From positions 1 to 64,000 of the forward strand of contig MEDY01000240.1 in the NCBI GenBank assembly GCA_001724265.1: a stretch of DNA of 64,000 nt, read 5' to 3'. A program made the translations under genes and the position numbers. Source of the DNA: Rhizaria sp. SCN 62-66. Taxonomy: Eukaryota; Rhizaria, unplaced. This document shows, piece after piece, positions 54,201 through 64,000 of the stretch (the stretch's first letter is position 1; the number at the start of each line of letters is the position of its first letter). The notes under the pieces were generated by a model. That model was not told the DNA's origin. It saw only the letters and a program-made list of their open reading frames with translations, and did not search any database.

Positions 54201-56931
54201 TAAACACCGGACTCGACCGCCCACTGCTCACACCGGCGGAGTTCGCGCCGCCCCCGCCGCTGTTGTTGTTGTTGTTACCGCCAAGCAGCAGCCTGTGCGC
54301 AGTGCTCACAGTCTCCTTGTAGGCGGGCATGCGCACGTCCCAGACGAGCGTGTGGCCGCCCTCGGTGCCCGCGACGACAACGGCGGGCGCGTGCGGCGTG
54401 GCGGCTAGTGCTGTGAAGCGCGTCGTTGTGTTGTACAGCGAGGACGGCAGCAGCAGCGTCGTGTACGGCCGCAGCGACATTGTTGGCGCCGTCGCCGTCG
54501 TCGGCGCCGCGCTGGGAAAGCGCACCGTGACGGTGCCGTCTGCGCGATCGCCCACGCTGCCAAATATATCGTCATCATCATCACTATCATTGCTGTCGTC
54601 GTCTTTAACATGAACGGAGTTGTTGCTGTGGGAAGTTGCGAAAGAAGCGTTCTGGACAGTCGCATCAATAACATTTTTGTAGTCGCAGGCCGTGGTATAT
54701 GCTGACTGTGATGGCGCGAGCAGCTGGGAGCTTGTGTTCGCAACCGCCTTACCAGTCGCGATATTCAAGCACTGCTGATGGGTACTAGTAACACTGTTCG
54801 TGTTTGCAGTGTCAGCGGACGCGTTATCGACAATGGACATCAGTGAGTCCCACCGGCTATGCTCACAGTCACCAGTTAGATCAGCGCTACCTCTTAGAGA
54901 CTCGCTGTGACTGCTGCTTAAAGCACAATCGTCAACAGTCGGTGCAAGCACGGCGCCGCGCGAGGCGACGAAGCGCAGCAGCGCGCCAGTTGTCACCACG
55001 TCGGCATCGATCGCGGCGACCGCGGCAACAGGAGACGGTGCAGCGTCAGATGATGCATTTTGCGAAATTTGTTGTGTCGATTCGCGGATTCGCGCCAGAA
55101 CAACACGTGAGTCGCTCTGGGCACTGTTTAAACCAGGTGATGTTGTTGTGACTAAACAACGCCTCTTGTTGTGCGAGAACAGTTGGGTATCGTCGTCTTC
55201 AATGTTGTCGTCTTCGTGCGCATCGTGAGCGACGGTGACGGCGGTACTCAGTAGCAACCGCCTCCGTCGCTGCTGGAGCTTCTCTAAACGAAAGCCGTGC
55301 CTCTGTCGCTGCAGCTGCCCCACGCTCAACGCGTAGCTCGACGCCACGTGCGCGCGGCCGCTTGCGACCGCGAAGCCCTGCACGAGCCGTAACGTCTCCC
55401 GGCTGCCGGCGCCCACAACGCTCGTGCGCCCGGCCAACACCGCAGCGCCGGACGCAGCCACAGAGCCCTGACCGCTGTGGTGACCAGGTGTGAGTGTCAG
55501 CATAGAGTTAATGTTGGCTATCGGGTTAGATAGGAATGATATGTCGTAAATATAGGCCGCTTTGGACGAAAACCCGACGACTGCGAGCAAACCGCCTTTG
55601 TCTGCTCCAAAGCCACCAGTGCAAGCACTTAGGTTAGAGCCAAGTGTAGCACTGATATTTTTATCTATGTTTGAGTCAGCTTTACCACTGGTGCCGCTGG
55701 TTGTGTTGCTGTAGCGAGGGGACATCCCCGTAGCAACAACAGCAGCGGGTGCGGGCAAAAAGCGCATCGCTGTGACTTTGCTGCCAATGCTAAACGCAAT
55801 CGCCGCAGTCGCGCCTGCGCTGGCAGCAGTGCCCGCATTTGTGACAGGGCTGGCTGCAGCATTAGTTGCAGCCGGGCCTGAAACCAGCGGCTTCAGCGCC
55901 TGGCTCGCCCCGGTCTCAGCACCGATCGCACTTGCGCTCGCAGCGCTAATACTGCTGTTGGGATTATGCGACGGGAATACAGCGCTGTTGAGCGTCGCCT
56001 CAGCGTGTTCGCTGCCGTCCCAGCCGTTGTCCTCAACACTGCATTTGCCCTTAGCAGTCGCGTGACGAGTGCGGAAACTTGTACCAAAGCGAATTGAGTG
56101 TTCTTTTAATACAGTCTCAATCGCGCCTGCAGCCAGCTCGCGCAAAGTCACAGAGCTACGCCGTAAACCTGCATTGTTGGCACTGGCTGCACTCCCACTT
56201 ACACTCGAGACTGAGGTACCTACATTGAAGTCAGTCCTGCTCAGACCACGACTGTTATCGTCGCCAATGCAGCCATCCTCCGCGGCGGCGGCGCGGTGCA
56301 CGGCCGTGGCGAGCGGCGTTGCGGCGATCGCGAGCCCGGGCGCCGCGTGCGTGTCGGCAAGGAAAAGCAGGTGCCGTACAACGGCGTTCTCGACGGCGGC
56401 GGCGACGAGGCGGCCGTCGCGCACGCCGAACTCGCGCAGTAGCGACACAACGCGGCCGCAATTCAGCGCGGAGAGGTCCAGCTGCGCAAGCACCTCGCTC
56501 GGGGGGCAGAACGGGAGCGCGGAGGCCGCGGGCGCGGAAGCAGCGGCGGTGGCGGAGCTAGAAGAGGAGGGGGGAGAGCAGAGGAGCTCGCGCTGCACCA
56601 CGAAGTCCATGTGGGTACGCGCGTCGCCAATAACCAACTTGGATAACGCGTTGGCAACGTGGGTAATGCGCGCGCAAAAGTCTTCGTATGCATTTTCAAA
56701 TGAATACACCTCGATCAAGCCCGCGTACGTCGCAGATGCCAGGAGGGAGCCATCCGGCGAGAAATCCAGCGCGATTACGGGGCTTTCATCAGCGCCGGAG
56801 AAGCGCGACGCGTTTGACAAGCCACGTGGGGTAAAAAACCATGGCATAAGACGGTATTGAGAAGCAGCGTCTACTGCGGAAGGGAGAGGCGGGCCGAATG
56901 GGACGGCGGCGTCATGGCCGCAGATGTCCAT
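48256..56931 (-). CDS. very large WD40-like protein with PCNA-binding motif
   Basis: The frame runs from ATG 56931 to TAA 48256 and is broken only by one TAG at codon 1,214 (53290-53292); read through, it encodes 2,891 residues. WD40-type strands are visible: SPVIALDFSPDGSLLASATY...EVYSFE near 50-80, AVVVAGTEGGHTLVWDVRMP near 850, TLLTVTASGHLDVLDLRAFG just after the TAG, SVLVAQTAGLALIAFDL near 1525, and IVVGMANGTVRVLRR near the C-terminus. They probably make one propeller interrupted by very long Ser/Asn/Ala/Gln and acidic inserts. A PIP box QSRLDMFF lies at residues 2429-2436. A good acceptor (CCCCCGCAG) lies just before the exon at 56940, so a 5' UTR or upstream coding exon is possible. Family not identified; a role at replicating or damaged chromatin is inferred only from the PIP box. 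Confidence 0.65.
49624..49647 (-). other. PIP box (PCNA-interacting motif) QSRLDMFF
   Basis: The eight codons match the Q-x-x-h-x-x-aromatic-aromatic consensus exactly (Q, L, F, F), with a basic residue before and TRP after. They sit in a disordered, Pro/Gln-rich segment of the WD40-like protein, as functional PIP boxes usually do. Confidence 0.6.
53290..53292 (-). other. in-frame TAG inside the WD40-like gene
   Basis: TAG at codon 1,214 separates two in-frame open stretches of about 3.6 and 5.0 kb. The sequence continues directly into SHGPGFAASHPLVAPL and a WD40-like strand. An 81-base in-frame intron ending at this TAG (GAG|GTAGAC donor, CTAAT branch-like motif) is possible but its donor is unlike the others here. 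Confidence 0.75.
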
Positions 56932-57253
56932 CAGGAGCCTCTGCGGGGGCAGGGATAAACAGATATAAACATGGGATTTAGACAATATAATTACATACTA
57001 TAGTATGAAAGTCACAATCCTATTCAATAAAGTTGGATCATTTCAATAGACGGATCCTGTGATGTACATCACTCACTGCGATGAGGGTGAACAGAGCGCG
57101 AAAGCAAGACTCGCCGCTTGCCAGTCGCTGGTGGTTGCTGGCAGGGGGGTCTCCCAACGGCTCGATCGGATCGCGAACTTTGTTTTCAAATCTCGTTGCC
57201 TTAACATCCGTGTAATTGTCTGCCAGGCAATTGCTTCGGATTTTTGTGTAAGT
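56932..57253. other. divergent promoter region
   Basis: About 320 AT-rich bases between the starts of the WD40-like gene (-) and C2CD3 (+). A CT/C-rich acceptor-like sequence on the minus strand ends at 56941, so a 5' UTR intron of the WD40-like gene may lie here. Confidence 0.45.
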
Positions 57254-60200
57254 ATGCAAACACAGACATTTTCCCTGCCTCCCGGAGTGCGTGGGGACGT
57301 CTTGGGTGAGATCGCCCTGACGATCGACCGCGTGCAGTGGGCAGTCAAGGGCAGCAGCAAAGTTGGTCTTCCCGCAGGGCCAGTCTTTGTCCGCGCGAAA
57401 TGGTGGGGTGACGAAGGCGTGAACGGCGCGTCTATTTTCCTCCCTGCTACATACCCGTTGCGTCCTTCACAACAAGACACTCTCAAAAACACCATTGTGT
57501 ACGGTGTTCGTGGCGACATCAGTCGCTACCTTTCTGGTTCGTCCCTCTTCTTTCTCTTGCTTCATGTAATGACAACTTCCACTCTGACAAATGAGCACAT
57601 ATAGTTCACTAAATGTGTTATTTTATTCTCACAATGCGTTATACTCTGGCTTGTGTTTATCTTTGTCCGAAACTCTCTCCTCGCAGACATGAAGCTGCTG
57701 GTGTGCGACGTCTTCCCCCTCGAAGCCTCCTTCGACGCCGCGGCCGTGCGCCGCGAGAGCTACAAGAAGGCCTCCCGCATCCTATGGCCGAACCGCCGGC
57801 TGCCCGCGACGCCGGCGCCCGCGCCGCTGGCCGTGGCCGTCGCCGACCTCACCACCTTCGTCGACCTCCTCTCGCAACGCGACAGCAACACAAGCAAGGC
57901 CAACGCAGCCAACGCCACTGCTGCTGCGGATACAGCGCTGCCATCGACGAGCATCTGCATTGACGTGCCGATTGTGCAGGCCACGCGCGTCCTGGGCCAG
58001 CTTTCGCTGCACCTGGCATTCACGCCCTTGTCGGGGCTGCCGCAGTTGCTGGCCCCGGGCCCCGCCGCCGCCGCCAAGGCCGCCGCTGCCGCCGCTGCCG
58101 CGAAGGGCCAGGTCAGGGCGGGCGCTGAGGCCGCGGCCGCGCTGGGGGCGGCGCAGGAGCACCCCTTCGACCAGTTCCCTACTGTAGCTACTGCTGCTGA
58201 TCCCGCCATCAACACTAACACTTCCGCTGCGACGGCGGCGGTGGCAAGCGCACCTCGCGAGAGCGCCGCTGGCGGCAACGCTGCTGCTGCGGCTGCTGGT
58301 ATGTGGCGGCCGCAGTCGCCGACGTTGCAGTCGCCGTCGCCGCGGGCGCCTCTCAATGGCCAAGGCCTCCACGATGTCTCCACACAGCATCAGCAGCACC
58401 AGCAGCAACTGCAGCAGCAGCAGCAGCAGCAGTATACTGGGAGCAACAACGGCAGCATGACCGAGACGGCGAACCTGCTCTTGACCCCCCGCCCTCTCAC
58501 CCAAGGCCAGCAGCAGCAACAGCAGCAGTATGCCCAGCAGCAGCAGCAGTATCAGTCTCAATCTCACTACAGCAGTGACGCGCAGCTGCTGCAGTCCCCC
58601 CAGCCCCAGCATCTCTCCTCGCAGCTCAGCAACAACAACAGCAGCAGCGGCGGCATCAACGTCAACGCAAGCGTGTCTGTGAGCAGCCGCGACCGCGATC
58701 ATGGCTGCGACCGCGAGCGCGCGTCGGCTTACGGCGCAAACCTGCCGCAGATGCCCCTCCCTCAGCCCCAAGACCAACAACAGCAGCAGCAACAACAGTA
58801 GCAGCACGCAGCGAGCTCTAGCTCTAGCTCAAGCGCGAGCGCTACCTCTGCCTCAGGTGCCCGCTCTGGCACTGGCTCTGCGCTGGACTCGCTGTTCCCG
58901 CCGATGCCGCTGAGCGCAAGCGCGCACCCCGACCTGCTCGCCCTGCGGCTGACCGTGGAGCAGGCGTCTCTCTTCGCCGCCGATGCCGCACTCGCCTCGG
59001 CAGTCTACACGGGCCGCCTCCCCGCACCCGCGCTCGCGCCCCCGCCCCTCGCTGCGCTCTCCGCGGCGGCGTCCGCCGCGCCCGGGTCGATTGGCGCGCG
59101 CGCGGCGGCGGCGGCGACGTTCGCGACGGGCTACGTCTACGCTACGATCACACCCTGCCCCTCGGCGCTGGCCACCGCCGCCACCACCGCCGCCGCGCGC
59201 GCCGCCGCCGACGAGGGCTACAGCAGCAGCGTTGCGTTTAGCAACGGCGTTTACGCGCCCGCGCCGCCGCTGGCCGCAATCCCGCTCGACTCTGCGCCGT
59301 TCGTGACGCCTCTCGTGCCCGCGCGGCCGCACCCACGCTGGCTCAGCACCAACACAGTTCCGCGCATCTTCTCCGCGCACCTGCCCGCAGCGCTGCGCGG
59401 AATGCGGCTCCGCTTCCGCGTGCACTGGTGCCCGCCGCACGTCGCGGCGATGCTCCGAGTCAGCGGCTACCTGCCGCCGACCGTGGGCGGCCATAGTACG
59501 GACGCGGGAGCCGAGTCGACTGGCTCTAGCCCCCTCGACGCGCACACCCGCGACGCCACCGCCGTGGCCGTGACCGTGGCCGGGGTCGGCGCCGCGAGCA
59601 CGACGTGCCACGCCACCGCCGCCGCCGCGGGTGCAGCGGCCGGCGCCTATTACGGCCCCCACCAGCAGCAGCAGCAGCGCGGGGGGCTGGGGCGCGGCGG
59701 ATGCCTGCGCCCGGCGGCATGCGGCTGCGGCCACTGCGGCTGCCCTGTCTGGGCCATCTACCGCCACGGCAGCAACTCTAGCTCTCGCATCTCCGATGCT
59801 GACCCCAGTAGTGCGAGCAGCAGCGCAGCGGTGGGTGCGGCGGGTCCTGTGTCGCGGCTGCAGCGGCTGCTGGACTCGGCCACTGCCCCCGGCTCCGGCT
59901 CTGGCTCTGGCTCCAGTTTTGGCTCTGGCTTGGGAGCGAGCGCTAGCGGCGGCTCGAGCTGGGGCGGCTACAGCATCGTCCGCGCCGACGCCCGCCCCCT
60001 CACGACGAGTGCCTCTGGCCCCAGCCAGCACGGGGGCTCGCTGTTCGCGCACGCCGCCGAGGGACTGGCGACGCAGTTGGCTACCGCGCTGCGCGGAGTC
60101 GCCGCCGCGCGCGCCGTACCGCCCCTGCTCTCCCCGCTGCCGCTGCCCGCTGTCACCACGACGACGACTGGCGGCGCGAGCGGCGGCGATGTGGAGTGCG

Positions 60201-63200
60201 TGGCCGACACGGACGGTGGCCGCGGCGTGCGCGTGTACGCGCGCGTGCTCATCGATGACAACCTCTGCGACCGCGACTACTACATGCGCACCGCGACCGC
60301 CGCCGCCAACGCCAGCAGCGGTAGGAGCAGGGCCGCAATGTGCAAGCGCGATAGTGACGAGGTTGACGTGCTGTGCAGCAAGTGCTGGCAGCAGAGCACG
60401 ACGCGCCTCCCCACCGCCGCCGACCTCGCCGGCGTCGTCGGAAACGGCGACTCGACTAGCTTTGAGGTGCTGTGCGCGTACTGCAACGCGGCGTCGGCGA
60501 GCTTGCTCCCGCTGCTGCCCGCCGCAGCTGTGGACGTGCGCGCGCTCAGCGTGACACTGGGCGAGGCCGAGCTCACTCTCGACGCCGCCGCCGTGGCCGG
60601 TGTAGCCAGCCTGCAGGAGCGCGTGCGGCTACACTACCTCACCAAGGAGCACAACAAGAACAGCAGCAGCTATGGCAACGCCATTGATGACGACGGCAAG
60701 GACGCTGAGCCCAAGGTCGGGGTCAGGGTGCTCGCGTCGACCATCCTTACGCTCAAGGAGCCCGTCGCCCCCTGTCCCACTCATAGCGGCAGCGCCCCCC
60801 GCTGCCCCGCGCAGCCCGCGCGGCCCGCGGCGGCGGCTGCGGAGACGACAGGCTCTTTGGCCGTGACGGTTACTCTGGCGCCGCTGGAACACGCGGCCGC
60901 GCTGGCGCGGCTCGAGGCGACTGCCATCCAGGCTGAGCGCCGTAGTGACGCGGCCGAGGCGGGGGCCGTCGCGCTGCCGGGCGTGTGCGTGCCCATGCGC
61001 CTCACCGCCGACGCCGCGCGCATGCACCGCGCTGCGCTCAGCGACGCGCTCAATAACAATAACAACAGCAGCCCCAACAGCAATAACAGCGTGAGCATCA
61101 CTCTCGAGACGCTGCTGAGTAAGGTGCTGCCGGCGGTGCGCGCGCAGGCCGCCGCCGCCGCCGCCACGGCCGCCGCGGTCGACCATCGCTCTCGCAACCC
61201 CCTCAACCCCGCCTCTGCCGCTGCCTCTGCTTCTGCCGCGACAGCTACAACTGCAGCGGCGGCGACTGGGACGCACGCAGCACCCGCGGCCACGAGTACC
61301 CCGCGCGTGCCCGTCGCGGTGCCGGGCCGCGTGCTGGTCCCGTGGCCCCGACTGACGCTCAGCCTCGCCGACCTGCGGCTGCCGCTGTCCTGGGCCCGGG
61401 CGCCCGCACTGGCCGCGCTCGCTCTGAGCTTCTTCAGCGTCAGCGTCTCGCACCCCGGACTCGCCCCGCCGCGCCAGCCCTGGCTCGTGCCCGCCGGCAG
61501 CGTCGGCGCGAGCGCCAGGAATGTCGGTTGCGCTAGCGGCAGCAGTGACCCCGGTGTCGGTGGGAGCGGCGGCGGGCGCGCGCTGGCGCTGCAGTCAGGC
61601 TGGCGGCCGCCCATGGCCACGCACGCCGTGCGCGGCGACATCGTCGTCGCCGAGTACCCCAGTCAAACCAGCCAAGCCAGTCAAAACATCAACGCCAGCA
61701 GCAACGCGGACGACGCGAAGACTGACAGCTCTAGTGTTGAAGTCGCCTCTGCGAAAAGCAAGACTGCTGTCGCCGTTGCTGGCGCGACTGCCACCGCGCC
61801 AGTGCCCGTACCCGTGCTCTGGGTGCCTCTGCGCGCGGCCACGCAGCTTACCCCGCTTGCGGCCACTCCCTCCGCTCACGGTCACGGTGAAGAGATTATG
61901 GTGACTATGAGCGAGCTGCGGGCCACGCTGGCCGCGCTGCGCCGCGCACCACTGCTTCTCACGGTCACCATGTCGGACTCGCCATTCGCGCCCATCTCCA
62001 CAGCAACCACTGTCGAGGCTGACGGCGACTGTGCGGACAACGGCGACACCGATGGCGAGAGTGGCGACTGTGAGCATACGACGCGTGACCACTTGCAGCC
62101 GCGGCAGCAAGTGACCGTGAGCGCTCTGGACGGCTCCATCGCGCTCCCACCCGCCCACAGCCGTTCCGGCGCGCACGGCCCCGGCTACGGGCCCGCGCAC
62201 AGCACCGCCGACGCCGCCGCAGCCGCGCCCACGGCCACGCCCGCGATCGGCTCGCTGCAGGACCCGTGCCCCGGCGTGCCCGTGGACTTCGACGCTGTCG
62301 CTTACCTCGCCGCGCGCCCCGGCACGTACACCGGCTCCATGGGGACTTACACCGGCGACGGCGAGGGCGCGGAGGGCTATCAGTACGGCAACGGCGTGCC
62401 TGCGCAGTGGGACGCGCGCGGGCGCCGCGTGCACAACCCCTTCGTGCGGACCACCGCGCCCTTTTCCGCCGCGCCGCTCCGCAAGACCGCGGCCGCGGAC
62501 AAGCTCGCGCTCCACAACAAGAGCAACGCCTCCGCGGGCGTCGGCAACGGGGGCTTTCACGGCAATGGCAACGGCGGGAATAGCAACGCGGGCATCATGT
62601 CGGCCGCTGCGGGTCACTCCGCCTCCGGTGCTAGTTCTAGCTCTAGTTCAAGTGGCGCTTCTGTGAATCCCCCCGGGATGCTGTACGGCCGCCGCACCGG
62701 CTACGACGTGGCCCCTGCGCACCTGGCACGCCTCGCCGACACCGTGCGCGACTGCGCCGTCCGCCGCGGCCACGGCCTCGGCCACGGTGACGGCGACGGC
62801 CAAAGCGGGGAGGACGAATGGGCTGTGGACGCGGCGACCGCGGCCGACACGCTCGACATCCACCACCACGACGGCGACGGGAATGTCGCTAATACTGGCC
62901 GTGAGTTCGCAACTGTGGCCGCGCGCGGCGGACGTCTGCTGAAGAACACTGACTTCGCGACCACTCAGCATGTGTACGACGTCATCACCGGCGCAACCTA
63001 CGAACGCAAGCTCCGTGGCGAGCAGCCACTGCGTTCTGTTGGCAGCAGCGGCAGCAACAGTAACGTGACTGCAAGCGGCGTCAAGACGGGCAGCAAGGCC
63101 ATCGCCGACTGGCTCTGGAAGGAGAAGGTGTGCGCCAGCGGCGTCTTCACCGTCGCCAACGCTAACGGCAGCGGCAGCGGCAGCGACAACGGCGCCGCGA

Positions 63201-64000
63201 TCACTGCTGCCAGCACTGCTAACAGCAGCAGCAGCAACAGCAGCAGCAAGGCCAGCAGCGGCGCCAGCGTGTGCAGCGGGTCCAACACGCGCGAGATCGC
63301 TACGTGCGCCGTCTCCGCCAGCGAGCTCGCGGACGCGCTCGTCGCCTCCGTGGCGATGCGGCTTAACTTGAAGGACCCGCGCCAGCTCGACCGCGAGTAC
63401 GGCTTGACTTTCATCTCGGACCCCCGTCGCCAGCAGCGCAGTACAAGCGTCTCCTCGCAGTCCAGCGGCGCGAGCAATAGCGACGGCAACGCCGCGTTTG
63501 GCGTGAACGCGCTCAGGCGCCGCGAGACCGCGATGGCGGTGGCGCTGCTGGCGGCGCCGCCGTCGCCGCTCGACGCCGCCGCGGCGGCCGCGGCGAAGCG
63601 CGAGCCTGTGTGCGTGGGCGCGCTCGCGCGGGCCGGCGTTGTCGACTACACCGTCGCGCCGTGGGCCGCGGCGGGCGCGGGCGGCGAGAGTGAGACGAGC
63701 AAGGCTGCGGCGGCCATCAACGCGCTCCAGCAGCAGCAAGGCGACGACGGAGCCGCTGTGGCGGCCAACGAGGAACGCAAGCCGGGCTGCCCTGTGACGA
63801 CGCATAAGCCGCTGAGTGAGGCTGCGCTGGTGCGGCTTGACTTCAAGATCGACCCCTATGTAGCCGACGGTAGCAGCGGCAGCAAGAGCGTTGAGTCGGT
63901 GACTGCGGCTGAGGAACATGAGGCGTGGGAAGCTTACCTGCAATCGCAACAGCCGCCACAGAAGCCGCAGCAGCAGAAGAGTCAGCTCAACAACTCAATG
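57254..64000 (+). CDS. C2CD3: C2CD3, centriole/basal body C2-domain protein (3' incomplete)
   Basis: Exon 1 is 57254-57536; a 150-base intron (donor GTTCGT, acceptor TCGCAG) leads to exon 2 at 57687, which stays open to the window end except for one TAG at codon 466. Together this is 2,199 codons so far. The N-terminal C2 domain is diagnostic for C2CD3: FSLPPGVRGDVLGEIALTI, VFVRAKWWGDEG, YGVRGDISRYLSDMKLLVCD correspond to LPPLVDGQLRCFLKLTV, VLVRVRWWGE and KQFTSYLTDMAVLVLEV of human C2CD3 (2,353 residues). C2CD3 controls centriole length and distal appendage assembly, a step needed for ciliogenesis. Later segments with beta-rich, Leu-patterned stretches (LRLTVEQASLF, AVTVTLAPLEH, LTLSLADLRLPLSW) may be further C2 domains. 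Poly-Gln, poly-Ser and Gly/Asn runs separate them. The ATG 57254 is chosen because DNA upstream is AT-rich, though the frame is open further. Confidence 0.85.
58799..58801 (+). other. in-frame TAG within a poly-Gln run of C2CD3
   Basis: The codons read CAA CAA CAG TAG CAG CAC. After the TAG the same frame stays open for about 5.2 kb to the end of the window with normal GC-rich coding pattern. The position inside a Gln run suggests the codon is read as Gln. Confidence 0.9.

Noticed and set aside
57653-58801. A separate 382-codon gene starting at 57653
   Set aside because: Its first residues come from the intron of C2CD3. The homologous protein joins exon 1 at 57536 to 57687, and the TAG at its end lies within a longer open frame.

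Overview
The window is nuclear DNA from a flagellated, unicellular-looking eukaryote that I cannot name. It has spliceosomal introns, a eukaryotic ribosomal protein gene (eL39), a mitochondrial carrier, a V-ATPase assembly factor, an endomembrane MRH-domain receptor, and basal-body/axonemal proteins (C2CD3, CFAP100, an axonemal dynein light chain-like protein). Genes are dense, on both strands, with 0-2 small introns each. Coding DNA is very GC-rich, full of Ala, Gly, Ser, Gln and Asp runs; the short gaps between genes are clearly AT-rich. No rRNA, tRNA, CRISPR array or complete mobile element was seen.

Layout. 1-510: AT-rich ORF fragments of unknown origin. 663-3374 (-): organelle-type NOG1 GTPase. 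3763-14913 (-): one uninterrupted 3,716-residue Ala-rich protein of unknown function. 15450-16619 (-): mitochondrial carrier. 17147-19521 (-): CFAP100, three exons. 20948-22009 (+): VMA22/CCDC115. 22354-24363 (-): secreted PhoPQ-activated/AprA-like protein, two exons. 25073-34624 (+): about 3,061-residue coiled-coil protein with axonemal dynein light chain-like and EF-hand-like segments, three exons. 34956-39661: three consecutive secretory-pathway genes. 40322-45687 (-): VMS1/ANKZF1, three exons. 46033-46789 (+): ribosomal protein eL39, three tiny exons. 47368-48114 (+): small helical-repeat-like gene. 48256-56931 (-): very large WD40-like protein with a PCNA-binding motif. 57254 to the window end (+): C2CD3, incomplete at its 3' end.

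Most notable result: three long reading frames are each interrupted by a single in-frame TAG and then continue, in frame, as good coding sequence. One of these TAGs lies inside a poly-glutamine run of C2CD3, followed by about 5.2 kb of open frame to the window end. All 14 genes whose stop codon lies in the window end in TAA (8) or TGA (6), none in TAG. The simplest reading is that UAG is a sense codon, probably glutamine, in this organism; readthrough, unannotated introns, or sequence errors remain alternatives. A second signature is that 5' splice sites are mostly GTACGT instead of the usual GTAAGT.

The genes do not form one pathway. Three (CFAP100, the dynein light chain-like protein, C2CD3) belong to cilia. 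eL39 and VMS1, divergently arranged, both serve the large ribosomal subunit (structure and rescue of stalled chains). Three neighbours at 35-40 kb enter the secretory pathway.
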